The notes under the pieces are model-generated. The model made no database searches. It was not told the DNA's origin and worked only from the letters and a program-made list of their open reading frames with translations. DNA of 64,000 bases, taken from NCBI RefSeq assembly GCF_010093535.1, contig NW_022985192.1, forward strand, positions 39,302 through 103,301, given 5' to 3'. This stretch comes from Lindgomyces ingoldianus. Its lineage: Eukaryota > Ascomycota > Dothideomycetes > Pleosporales > Lindgomycetaceae. A program made the position numbers and the translations under genes. How positions within the stretch are numbered: the stretch's first letter is position 1; each line of letters begins with the position of its first letter. Below are positions 1 through 10,212 of the stretch, in pieces.

Positions 1-1221
1 GAGTTCATGATTGGGTTAGAATGAGTTGAAAATTCGTCGTTTCATCCCTCCAGAATCTAAGCTGGGTAGATATTTGAGTTCGTAAAGTGGATATGAAAAA
101 TAACACCAGCCTTTAAATCGGACACTGGACATCTTTTCTTGAATTTGGCGCTCGCTAAAAATACAATATGCGGCAGTTTTTTAATCATTCTAAGGATCCT
201 CTAGGAAGCTGGACTGTAGAATCGATACTCTAATGATAAATAAATATCCTAGCTGAGACAGGCGTGAATTGGCGATGCAGAGTGTATCTACCAATGAACT
301 AACTCGCAAGTCTCACAGGATAGGCAATTAGCACTTTCAAAGGCTGCAAGGACTGGGCAGATAGATAGAGCATTCCCGAGAGGTTTCATTAGTCCGAGTC
401 CAACTCCCACTATGCACACTCACTACAGTCCACATCCTTGCTAATATCATTGACAAAGCTGACGGTGCCCTTGTTTGCCTCGTGTATCCCGACCACGTTT
501 GAAAAAAATCCTCGTGTTTTGAAGAGGAACAGGAGTGTTGTGTGAGCAATAATGACGACGCGGACGCCACTCCCCCTATGACCTCATCATTCGCTTATTG
601 ATAAGCTTAATTCGCACGGCGCCGATCACCAGCACCACCCTGCGACGATCCCGTCCCAGTCCCAGATTCATGGAGACCCAACTCTCACCAATGAGCTGCG
701 GATTCTCTACCAACGGATTTCGACTGGACGACATTCGTCCGAATCCCCTCCAAACGTCAAATCGAGTGCCCTCCCGAACCGTCTCGGTTGTTACTGCCAC
801 GCGCCATTGAAACTACCTGACGCATTCAATGGTTGGATTTCATCATCGTCTGGCAGATTACGGCTTCAGCTGCTGGGGGGAAACTCCACTAACGTGATTG
901 TATAAATGATGGCATCCAGTTTTCCGTCCTCGGACACCTTGACAGACGCCACTTTCGTCGGCGGGGTATTTTTCTTCAGCCCTCTTACTAGCCGCGAATT
1001 TGCGTCTCTGATAGCATATACTTGCAGTAGCAGCTATTTCTCTACCGAGGACCCTTTGTAACTTAGAGTTTTCTTACTTTCCGTCCGATCTACGGCTTTC
1101 TAGTTGTTTTCTCAGCCTTGGAAACAGGTTTGAACCTGTACTTCCCGCACGCTAATCGTGCTTTACACTCCTCTATTCCTTTTTGTACCAATACCCACAA
1201 CGGTTGCGGCGTCCCCCAACC
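1..1221. other. Upstream intergenic region, no supported gene
   Basis: I see no convincing coding signal here. The short frames lack family resemblance and splice support. The part next to 1222 is CT-rich, as is common before fungal start codons, so it probably contains the promoter and 5' UTR of the aquaporin gene. A TATA-like stretch occurs near 901, too far from the start codon to assign. Confidence 0.5.
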
Positions 1222-2722
1222 ATGGCACGACTCTCGCGAAACCTCCTACCTCTGCATAACAGAGATCGTTCCAACGGACAGAACGCCGTCGCTCTGGGAA
1301 ATACCACCGGTGCCACATCCTCCTCACAACGCCGTCCTCTCTCCTTCCTCTCCAACAGATGGCGCAACGAGCTCGTAGCCGCCGCGGCGGAATTCGCAGG
1401 AACATTCATGTTCTTGTTCATTGCGTATGGGGGCACTCAAGTTGCGAATACGGCAGCGATTGCGGATAATGCGCGCACGGCGGGACAGCAAGATGGGAGT
1501 ATTACGCAGGCACCGAATACCAGTGTGTTGTTATTTATTGCATTGAGTTTTGGGTTTTCGCTAATGGTGAATGTGTGGGTTTTTTTCAGGGTTAGTGGGG
1601 GGTTGTTTAATCCCGCTGTAAGTTTCCCTTTGTCTGCAATCCAGACTGGAGCAGATCTGCAATTATAGGGTGGGATAAAGAAGGCAGGTATTATTTTGGA
1701 GGACGAGGCTGATGGCGTGTACAGGTAACGCTTGGCCTCTACCTCATCGGCGCACTAACAGCCACCCGCGCAATATTCTGCTTCGTATCACAAATGCTGT
1801 CCGGAATATGCGCGGCTGCCGTTGTAGATGCGATTCTCCCCGGCCCGCTGAACGTCTCGACAACGCTTGGAGCAGGGACTTCCATCGCCCGTGGCGTATT
1901 TCTGGAGATGTTTTTAACAGCCCTCCTGGTGTTTACAATCTTCATGCTTGCGGCTGAGAAGCATAAAGCTACGTATCTCGCTCCGATTGGAATTGGGTTG
2001 TCGTTGTTTGTTGCGGAACTTGTTGGTAAGCATCGCCTCCCCAAGCCTTCCTTCTCTTCCATTCCAATTCCCCTCCCAATAGCCATCCCACATAGCTGTC
2101 AGCCCCACGCCACAAGCCAATTAAGATTTACTATGCTCATAATCAACTTCAGGGGTTTTTTTCACCGGCGGATCCCTCAACCCCACCCGGTCCTTTGGAC
2201 CCTGCGTTGTAACGCAAACCTTTCCAGGCTACCATTACATATACTGGCTCGGGCCGCTCATGGGCACACTTCTCGCATTCGGAATGTATAAAATTGTCAA
2301 AAGCGTGGAGTACCAGACCGTGAATCCAGGACAGGACTTTGACGACCATGAGGTGAGTATCAGGTTTTTGGCTTTCAAGTCGTCGTCTGTTCCCGTGCAC
2401 TCTAGTTCTTTGCAGTTCAGCTTTCTTTACCTACAACGCTGAAGACTTGTCTGCGGTAAAACTGCCCAACTAAGGCTCTCCTTAGGCTGAGCTCTTCAAA
2501 CCTCCGTCCAATCCCTCGCACAGGGAAGAAGTTGCGCGTCCAAATGTTGCGGCTATCGTCGCTGAAGAAGCTGTGCGAATGGCGTCTCGTAGTTCGGGCT
2601 CTGGGTCGGGCTCGGGACATATCCATGGGATTCAGGGTCGAATGTCGCCGGAAGGGGATGGCGGGGTTAGATTTGCGGGGAACGAGGAGAAAATTTCCCC
2701 TGTCGCGTCGCGGAAAGGTTGA
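1222..2722 (+). CDS. Aquaporin-like MIP channel
   Basis: Integral membrane channel of the major intrinsic protein family, expected to pass water or small neutral solutes. Four exons join in frame: 1222-1617, 1725-2025, 2153-2352 and 2486-2722, giving 377 residues. The first ATG at 1222 opens a hydrophilic tail before TM1 (about residue 50). The first pore motif is NPA at residues 130-132, split from the following VTLGLYL by intron 1. The second half shows GGSLNPTRSFGP, so the second signature is NPT (residues 242-244) instead of NPA. The C-terminal exon is hydrophilic and Ser/Gly-rich, a likely cytosolic tail. Donors are gtaagt, gtaag and gtgagt. Family assignment is firm; solute specificity cannot be read from the sequence. 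Confidence 0.9.
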
Positions 2723-3097
2723 TGGAGTTGGTTTCGAAAAGGGTAGTTTTAAAGGCAAGGTTGGCAAGTACAGAGTGATGCTCCAGGCCAGCTACTTTTA
2801 CATCTGGGGAGCAGATTAGGATCAACTACAGAGATCTGAAGTTTTAAAACGCTTTAAGGAAGCTGAGGGGGCATAATCAAAGGTTTCAAGTTTGTTGGTG
2901 GGTTAAGTAATGATACCACTGTCGATTTAATTTCGCATACCTTCTCACTGGCTCGCCCATTCTGTACTATTTCCTGCGAAAGCAGGAGGTTCCAAAGTCG
3001 ACAAGCATAGTGTCGAATCCGCCTGCATCACTGCGCACATCATCCACATCTCTCCCCCTCTTAAAATCTGGCCACCAACTCTCACCCACCCCACACC

Positions 3098-4057
3098 TCA
3101 TCGCGCACATAGACAGACCCTCATATCACCACCCCTCATAACCCCCTTCCTTACTTCTCCTAATCGAGCTTCGGTCTTGTAGACGACAAAACCTGCGAGT
3201 AGATGCGCAGTCAGGACCGCGAAGGTGAGGAAGAAGGTTAGGAGCGCTAGGATTAAGAGGGAGATTTGTAAGGCGGAAGGTGAGGAGCGTCGAGGCGGAG
3301 TTGGAGGAAGGGGTTGAGGCATTTGGTGTGGGATTGAGTTGTTGTGGCTGGGGTTGAGTGGAGGCGGAGGCAAATTCGCGGTGTTGGGGTTGGATGGACG
3401 AGGGGGAGGTCCGACTTCAATATTGGCGTGGTCGTGAGGAACGGTGGTAGGTGATATTGCCCGACTGGTATAATATTGAACCCGTCCACTCCCAACTCTT
3501 CCTGCTGTCGGCGGATCGCGTGCGGCTTCTACTATGCCAAACATATCATCCTGGCTCTCCTGCCCCTGTTCTCGCGAATCAGATCTCCTAGCCTCACTTC
3601 CAGCTTTATGCCAAGCACGCATCTGCATTTGCCCTATCCCCTCCTTCTCCCTCTCCTTCCCCCTCCCCCTTATCGGAAACGGAGGGTCCCACGGCTTCCT
3701 CACCATCTTCTGCACACTCGTCTCCCTCTCTGTCTTTGCTCTTTGGCCTTCTGTTCCAACCGTCTGCGGATCCTTCTCAGTTGTCTCCCGCGAAGGTTCG
3801 ACCGACTTAGGACTGGGTGGTGATGGCATTGGTGGGTGTTCAGAGGGGCCGTCGTGGGACCCCATTGATAACGGCGGTGGGGAAGAATGAAGAGAGGTTG
3901 ATTGCGATGATATAGGGGGGGTAGATGTTTTGGCATCAAATGGGTAGAACTCGAGCCGTAAGGTCGCCGGAGATGGAACATAGAGATGGAGGCGAGGGAG
4001 TTGGACTATTAGAATTGGGATGATGATGAGTATGAAGGACAGGAGGAGTACGGGCAT
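3098..4057 (-). CDS. Hypothetical Pro/Ser-rich protein with two membrane segments
   Basis: Single-exon frame of 319 residues that I do not recognise. The N-terminus is a strong hydrophobic segment (residues 1-20, Leu/Ile-rich) that could be a signal anchor. A long Pro/Ser/Lys/Glu-rich disordered middle follows, with several PPP runs. A second hydrophobic helix of about 30 residues lies near residue 270, then a basic tail ending in Cys-rich residues. The frame is much longer than its shadows and has a plausible ATG at 4057. It lies 359 bp downstream of the GT90 gene on the same strand. Whether it is real rests on length and TM pattern only; a hidden intron cannot be excluded. Confidence 0.55.
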   Translation of the reverse strand: MPVLLLSFILIIIPILIVQLPRLHLYVPSPATLRLEFYPFDAKTSTPPISSQSTSLHSSPPPLSMGSHDGPSEHPPMPSPPSPKSVEPSRETTEKDPQTVGTEGQRAKTERETSVQKMVRKPWDPPFPIRGRGKEREKEGIGQMQMRAWHKAGSEARRSDSREQGQESQDDMFGIVEAARDPPTAGRVGSGRVQYYTSRAISPTTVPHDHANIEVGPPPRPSNPNTANLPPPPLNPSHNNSIPHQMPQPLPPTPPRRSSPSALQISLLILALLTFFLTFAVLTAHLLAGFVVYKTEARLGEVRKGVMRGGDMRVCLCAR

Positions 4058-4416
4058 GCGTTCGAAGTACGTGGCGTTGAATGTGATGCAGTGCGATGAG
4101 ATACCGTCCGGGGCCGAGAGAGATCGAGCGTAGGTGGGTAAGTTGGAAGAGGGGTCGATATGCGGTCTTCGCTGGTGCGTTGCGTTGCGGAAATTGGGTC
4201 TGTACGAAGGGAAAGCCGGGGACTTTTGTAAAGGAGAGCAAGTCTGGGAGCGATGATGATGAGAGAGGGTAGTATCTTACAACTCCTCATCCCTCATCCT
4301 CGAGCACCACACACAAAGACCTCGCTTCAACTCCTTTTCCCCCTCCAGTGCACCTTCCTTTCCAACCCCTGCTCGCTGTGCTCTGGGAAGTCACCGTCCC
4401 CTTGTGTACGTTTGTC

Positions 4417-6633
4417 TCAATCCCCCTCTCCAACCAAATCTCCCACCCAGCCTAACCTCTCCCTCTTATCATCCACCACCCTCGCATACTCAAGTAATAA
4501 GCGATATAGATAAATCAGCATGTCTTCTTTCCTTAACACCTTCTCCGCCCATTCCTTACCCGCTAGAGCAATGCGCCGAGCTTGGTTATCGTGACTATCG
4601 TCTCGATGCCTGCCGCGCTTGGAAAGAACTGAAGCCTTGGCAGGTGGAGGAAGGGTGTAATCGTCATCTCGCTCATTCACTTGGATTCCCTGTTCTTCTT
4701 CTATACCATGTTCCTCAGAAGACGAATGTTCTCCAGCCAGCTTCGGTGTCATGGACCCTCCAGCTCCTGCCCCATCATTCCTCCCCCCGACGAAAAACCT
4801 CCCAATCGCATACACATCCACAAAAGTATTGTCCAGCGGCACAAAATGCACCCACGGCCACAAACGCCCATCAAACCAATGGCGATACACACTTGCTCGA
4901 AGCGGGACAACCTCCCTCCTCAACGCGTTGATAAACTCGCTATCGTTGTCGCTGCCGTTGCCGTCCAATATCGCCGTGTACTTGTATTTCTCTTGTTCTC
5001 GTGGAGCGGGAGGTGCGGTGACGGAGAAGAAGTCTGAGTTGTATGGGCAGTGATCGGAGGGGGAGAGTTCGTCGCAGTGGAGGTCGGTAAATGCAACGTC
5101 GGCCCAGGAGTGGATCCATTCTGCGAGCGTGCCGTTGGTTTGCTCGGGGAGGTGGTAGGGATTTTGCGCTAGCAGTCTGAAAGTGCCTGCTGGTCCGACA
5201 CCCGCGTTCTCCGGTTCACCGTTCACGGGAGTGCGGAGTGAGGCTTCAGCGAAAGCGACATGTGAAGCATTCATCATGCTCACAAATCGGTGGCGATGAA
5301 ACCGCTGCCAATTGAGTGCAGTATTATGCCCACCAGTCGCAGGACCGCGCCAAAACAACACATCCTGTTTCTCCTCCCAAGCCACTCTCACTCCTTCTTC
5401 TTCCTCCCCCGTGCCCAGGGAATAAAGACTCTCATTCCACGCTGAACCCCCAGGAATCAAAACATCGTTCCCCACGCTAAACTTCACTGCACCAAACCAC
5501 GGAAAAAACTTCACACTAGCACTCATACTCTCCGGTCCAACGAAACCTCCATGCAAACCCTGCAACTCTGGCAACGCACAAACGTCCCCCGCGCGAGACC
5601 AATTCCCGACAAACCCACCAAACGCCTCCGACCCGTTTGGAAACGTCGTCGGCAGCATATTGGCGGCAGAGTGAGCGGAGGAAGTATGGCCCTGGGGATG
5701 CCAGATATCAACGAAGAGAGAGGTTTTCCGGGTCCAGGAGCGCGGATGACAGGCTGGACGGACGAGGCTCCAGTATGGGCGCGGTCCTCGCGATGAAGTT
5801 GGGTGTGTGAGGCGAGCGCCTAGCCATTCTGGGTCGAAGGTGTAGTTTGCGATCTGCTGGTCGCTATCGTAGCTAGAAAACTGAGTAAGAACATCCATCG
5901 GCGCAGCAAGAATCGGCCTCGCTAGCTCAAGTGCGGTATCGATTGTCTCCCACGGTACCACAAGCCCTGGCTCCGCATTACTATTAAACGGGACATCTAC
6001 ATCCGGTAACAGGACATGCTTCTCTCTTGCTAGTGCTCCTAGCATATTCTCCCAAAGCCGGAGCCTATCATTCTTCCCCTTCGCATCCAGTCTAACAACC
6101 CCATCTCTCACTTCAACCCGAGGTCCCACCGCCGCCGCTTTCATCCTCAACACTGGCGGGTCGATGCCCCAGAAGGGCGCGAGGTCGTCATATATCTGAT
6201 CCCAGAATGATTCTACCACAACGGCGCCGTGTTGCACAGCGAACGCATACCAGGCGGAGAAGCCGGGGGGTGGGTGGCGTTTCCGACGGGTCCTGTATTT
6301 TCGAGCCGCGTCGGATAAACTCTTCGCCTCGGTCTTTAACGCCCGAGTAAAATCAGTTTGTGCGGTAGACATTAATTGTGGAATGGGATGTGCGTCGGCG
6401 CTGTGAGAATGTAGATGCTCGTGACCGGAGATTATTCCTGGTGTGAGATCATCCAAGCTGGGAAATTTCGGGAGGCTGAGCTTGGGGATCGGGGACAGGC
6501 CTAGAGCGAGAGTTTCTCGGCTGGATGTGGTATTGTAGATGATAATTAGACATAACGCAAGGGATGTGAAGATTAAGAGTTGGAGTGCTCGCCAGGAGGG
6601 ATGGGGACGGGGGAGGAGGTGTTTGGTCTGCAT
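4417..6633 (-). CDS. GT90 / CAP10-type glycosyltransferase
   Basis: Single-exon type II membrane protein of 738 residues. It resembles the CAP10 (capsule-associated, LPS-modifying) family, CAZy GT90, whose studied fungal members transfer xylose to glycans in the Golgi. The N-terminus is a short basic tail and one TM helix (about residues 17-36), then a stem. The catalytic region carries CAP10-like blocks: a DVLFWRGPATGG segment, a YKY..ILDGNG block, the RASVYRHWFDGRLWPWVHFVPL block and a C-terminal EKVLRKEDMLIYLYRLLLEYARV helix. Length matches fungal family members. The long antisense frames over this locus are shadows. Donor sugar and acceptor are not known from sequence. Confidence 0.88.
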   Translation of the reverse strand: MQTKHLLPRPHPSWRALQLLIFTSLALCLIIIYNTTSSRETLALGLSPIPKLSLPKFPSLDDLTPGIISGHEHLHSHSADAHPIPQLMSTAQTDFTRALKTEAKSLSDAARKYRTRRKRHPPPGFSAWYAFAVQHGAVVVESFWDQIYDDLAPFWGIDPPVLRMKAAAVGPRVEVRDGVVRLDAKGKNDRLRLWENMLGALAREKHVLLPDVDVPFNSNAEPGLVVPWETIDTALELARPILAAPMDVLTQFSSYDSDQQIANYTFDPEWLGARLTHPTSSRGPRPYWSLVRPACHPRSWTRKTSLFVDIWHPQGHTSSAHSAANMLPTTFPNGSEAFGGFVGNWSRAGDVCALPELQGLHGGFVGPESMSASVKFFPWFGAVKFSVGNDVLIPGGSAWNESLYSLGTGEEEEGVRVAWEEKQDVLFWRGPATGGHNTALNWQRFHRHRFVSMMNASHVAFAEASLRTPVNGEPENAGVGPAGTFRLLAQNPYHLPEQTNGTLAEWIHSWADVAFTDLHCDELSPSDHCPYNSDFFSVTAPPAPREQEKYKYTAILDGNGSDNDSEFINALRREVVPLRASVYRHWFDGRLWPWVHFVPLDNTFVDVYAIGRFFVGGRNDGAGAGGSMTPKLAGEHSSSEEHGIEEEQGIQVNERDDDYTLPPPAKASVLSKRGRHRDDSHDNQARRIALAGKEWAEKVLRKEDMLIYLYRLLLEYARVVDDKRERLGWVGDLVGEGD

Positions 6634-7341
6634 GGTTGGGTGGTTGTTGGCGCGGGAAGGTCTACCTCGGGAACTCGAAGATAACAGGATGCGAATGCAG
6701 ATTCTAGGGCCGGGGGATCGCGGTTGGGATCTTGTTCGTGATCACAGCTGCTGACTCGTCAAATGGATGTGAAGGCAAGCTAAGGCATAGTCGGGTGTGT
6801 TTCAGACGCCGCCGGATGAGCGAAGATATGCGTGCGGATCGGTACGTAGATGTTCTTCGAGGCAAACGAGGTCGAGCAAGTGAAGAGAAATAAGGATCGA
6901 AGGAGAAATATATGGAGTGAGAGAAGCAGGAAAATAGAAGACATAAATGGTTAGACGGGTTAATTAATGGGATAGAAAGTGTGGGGAATAAATTGATAGT
7001 GTCGCGTGTGCTGATGCATGCGGGTGCTGCATTCAGCCGCGTGGAGATGGCGAATCCTCGGAAGGCTTGGCGGATCTGGGGTAAGGATGGACGGGATGAA
7101 CGGGATGGAATGGGATTTGGAAATTGATGGTGGGTGGGGGGGTGATATGCATGTGGCGACTTGTGTTATGCGGATTGGAACGATGGGCTGGAAGAGTGAA
7201 GGGGTTACCAAAATTCGTGTTATTATCATACCACAGAGTAGCACGCACCATGGCCAATATCTGTATCTTACCGTCCGTGATCCGTACCTATCCCATATTA
7301 AAATCCTCCCACCTGCAGTCGACGATCGCACATCACGCGCC
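6634..7341. other. Intergenic region between GT90 and Rtt106
   Basis: Contains the promoter of the GT90 gene (right of 6633) and the 3' flank of the Rtt106 gene. Frames here are low-complexity or antisense to the Rtt106 acidic tail. No RNA gene or repeat is evident. Confidence 0.5.
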
Positions 7342-9106
7342 TTAATACTGCTGACCCTCCATCTCTTCACTCCCACCTTCAGCCTCTTCATACCCTTCTT
7401 CATACCCCTCCTCATACTCCTCCCCATCAGCTTCTTCATACCCCTCCTCCCCACCGTCCCCATCTTCCTCATCATCACTATCCTCCCCACTCCCCTCGCT
7501 CTCCCCCTCACTCCCCGGATCATAATCCTCCTCATCCTCATCCTCATCTTCTTGGTCCTGCAACAACCTCGCCGCTTTCTCCAACTCCGTCTCCTCATCC
7601 CCGTCTTCCACCTTACTCTCCCCATTCGTGCCATCCCGCTTCTCAACCGGCGGATTCACGTTAAGTTTCTTTGCCCTCCGTGCCGCCGCCATACTCGCGT
7701 CCTGCAGCTCATGCTTCTGCACGTACTCCTGGATACCTGGGTAGTCTGCTTGGTCGATCATTGCAAACTCGATTTCCTGGTTGGAGGGGTTGGAGGTGGT
7801 GATGACGAGGTTGAAGGTGTTGCGGAGTACGGCTGTGTAGGATATGCTGTTTATAGAGGAAAAATCGAAGAATAAAAGGGGTTTTTTGAAGCCGAAGATT
7901 ATGCCGACAGAGGTGAGGAAGAGGTAGCCTAGATCCGGATTCCGACGTTAGCTAGCCTCAGGAGGAAATGGCAAGGGAGGGAGGAGGCATGGGGAAGTAT
8001 AGTGAAGGAGGGAACGAGGCATGGGGAAGATTAGGGAACGAGGGAACGAGGCATGGGAAGGTTAGGGAAGGAGGGAAGGAGACATGGAGAAGGTAAGGGA
8101 AGAAGGGAAGGAGACATGGGGAAGGTTAGGGAAGGAGGGAAGGAGACATGGGGAAGGTTAGGGAAGGAGGGAAGGAGACATGGGGAAGGTTAGGGAACGA
8201 GGGAGGGAGGTGTGGGAAAGGGGGGATAGACAGATGAAGACGGGGAATTCACCGTCTTTACTCCCCCGATGCGCCTTCACATGATACGCCTTCTCTCCCT
8301 TCCTATGATTCTGCACAATCGCGCTCTGGAAATCCTCTGCGGTGGGAAATATCACGGATTTCCCCGTCCCAGCCTGGATCAGGCAATGGTGTATTGCTTC
8401 TGCCATAGGGCCTGGGCCGGGGTCTTCGCCTTCAATGATGTTCTTGCCTGTCGCCTCTTCGAACGTCCATACGATGGCTTCGGGCGGCGAGGCTTTGAGA
8501 TGCTCGGGCACTGGGTTTACGCCGTCGCCGTGGATAGGTAGGACCACGAAATTGTGCTGACGTTTGGCTTTTTCAGGCACGGGGAGACAGAATACTTGGT
8601 CCACGTCTTTCCAGGCAATTCCGAACTCAACCTTCCCATCAGCGCTGAGGCCCCTGATCCCGCCTTCCGCTTTGTTCGTGACCAATTCGAGCGTCAACTT
8701 TTTGCGCTGCGGTATTGAGAAGCTGACGCTGGGGTAGGAGCGCCATGCTTTCATATCGGTGCTCGCGAGTCTGCCTAGGCCACCTATGGCGCCGTCGGAC
8801 ACGCCGTTGCTGTCGTCTAGCTTGCGCTTTTTTGTCGCTGGTTCGGCAGAGGCAGGGGAGGTGTGGTTGAGCATGTAGGATGAGATGTCGCGGAATAGGG
8901 TGATTTGGGTGGGATTCTGGTCTTCCACGGCGCAGCGTCAGTATGTTTGTATACATGTATGCATATAACTCGTCAGAATGGTGTGTGGGAATAGGAGAAA
9001 TTGCCATGAAGCCGATGGGCTTACCTATAGCCGCGTGCACTCTTTTGCGCAGCTCGTGATTGCCCGCAAATGCTAGGTCAATTTCTTGGGTATGTGCGCC
9101 TGCCAT
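7342..9106 (-). CDS. rtt106: Histone chaperone Rtt106
   Basis: Nuclear H3-H4 chaperone of the Rtt106/Pob3 double-PH-fold family, acting in replication-coupled nucleosome assembly and silencing. Three exons join in frame: 9025-9106, 8253-8921 and 7342-7928, giving 445 residues, close to the yeast protein (about 455). The N-terminal exon encodes an acidic/helical start; exon 2 carries a basic KKRK stretch and the first PH-like domain; the exon 2/3 junction restores the family block KDGYLFLTSVGIIFGFKKPL. The C-terminus (about the last 60 residues) is an almost uninterrupted Glu/Asp/Gly acidic tail, as expected for a histone chaperone. Intron 1 is 103 bp; intron 2 is 324 bp because it contains a tandem repeat (see separate entry). 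Confidence 0.93.
7974..8215. repeat. Minisatellite (31-32 bp unit, about 8 copies) inside Rtt106 intron 2
   Basis: Purine-rich tandem array on the + strand. The core of each unit reads catgggga followed by aggttaggga and two ggaaggag blocks. Successive catgg (or tgtgg) anchors fall at 7989, 8020, 8052, 8083, 8115, 8147, 8179 and 8211, a 31-32 bp period. The copies anchored at 8115-8179 are nearly identical, and the outer copies have diverged. In the Rtt106 transcript the array is pyrimidine-rich. It lies entirely within the intron 7929-8252 and accounts for that intron's unusual length. Confidence 0.93.
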
Positions 9107-9692
9107 AGTTGAGTTGTGAGAGGCGTGAGACGTAATGAAGATTCGTGGTGAGATTGATGGTGCAGATGGAGTTTTGGCGTTGAAGGTTGGATGGGACGCG
9201 CCGTGGCTGGAGCGCGACTGGGCACGAGTCGACTCCTGACATCACCACGACTACCTCAACCTCATCTCCTAATAACCACCGCGAAATCTCATCAGCCGAT
9301 CTGAATGCAGCCACGAGACGGCATTGGTCAATGAATTCGCCACTAACATGTCGTCAAGCTATCATAGAGAAGTTACGACCGCTCTGCCACTTAAGCTACA
9401 CATAACCTACGGATGTAGGTCTACTAAGGAGCTATGCGAGGGTAAATTTTCGTATCAGAAGCGCTTCCCATCACAGAGAGCTATCATTCTGCTGTCACTG
9501 CCCATTGCTATCCCCTCGCAATGGCCATCATCATTCAGTAGCCCGACCTCTTTCATCCCCGTTTTCGAAGCCCGTGCACGTCTCTATCACTGTAGGCCAT
9601 TCTCACAACAGCATCCAAGGAATCTAACTTCTACGTCAAGTATTGCACCTAAACTTGCTTCTGACCTACAAGTGCTTGGATGTAGCTAGACT
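9107..9692. other. Intergenic region upstream of Rtt106
   Basis: Contains the Rtt106 promoter on the left. A D-arm-like piece on the minus strand near 9395-9425 does not complete a tRNA (see rejected items). No supported gene. Confidence 0.45.
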
Positions 9693-10212
9693 TCATGTAA
9701 TCTTGAAGAGATGTATATATGCCGATGAGTTCCAGGATCTTGAGGGATCCCGCTCGCAAATCACTCCGTGCAATGGCACAATAGTGTCCGGGAAGTGGTG
9801 CTGCGGCAAAACAACGACTTGCTGTACCCAGAACAATCCAAATGCGCGCATCATACCCGCAATATTCAGGATGAACATAAGCGTAGAGTCGATTTCATCG
9901 TTGACGTTTATATCACCTGGCCCGGCGCTAGCGTTGATTGCCACGGCCACTTTACCAACCTCTCCCAGTTCAACATACATCAAACCAGTTTGGAACAGAG
10001 GGAATCTCCCTCTGAGTGCGTATACTGGAATAATCGTCGCTGATGTCGTTGGAGCTTTGTTAGTTTTCGACATGAGTTTCTACTGGTCAAATCCCTACAG
10101 GGGATGAAGAGACTGGATATCCAAGCACCGGGTTCCAAAGCCCAAGATCTCCTCCCAGACACCACGCAACACTCTATTCCTCTAGTTTCAGGATATCTAC
10201 CACGCATATTTA
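9693..10212 (+). pseudogene. Decayed Cys-rich single-TM fungal membrane protein
   Basis: On the + strand a frame through 9740-10107 has a pattern I associate with a common fungal family: an extracellular block with TPC, then KWCCG and TCC cysteine pairs, a Ser/Thr/Pro stretch, and one hydrophobic segment (GIIVADVVGALLVF). It stops just after the TM, and a different frame then continues with a Pro/Ser-rich tail (ETGYPSTG onwards) to a stop near 10212. No ATG opens the frame. This looks like a frame-broken remnant. The alternative is chance resemblance; a 126-residue antisense frame overlaps it but has no recognisable features. Confidence 0.35.

Noticed and set aside
7018..7875. Long + strand frame of 285 residues rich in Ile, Leu and Pro
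   Set aside because: It is the antisense shadow of the acidic Glu/Asp tail of Rtt106, whose codons read as hydrophobic residues on the other strand.
7974..8215. Regular repeat spacing that might suggest a CRISPR-like array
   Set aside because: Units are directly adjacent without unique spacers, the genome is eukaryotic, and the array lies in an intron; it is a minisatellite.
9380..9440. D-arm-like sequence on the minus strand (TAGCTTAAGTGGCAGAGC) with a pairing GTCGT/ACGAC further on, suggesting an intron-containing tRNA
   Set aside because: No TTCGA T-loop at the right spacing, the acceptor stem does not pair and position 33 is not T. At most a tRNA-derived fragment.
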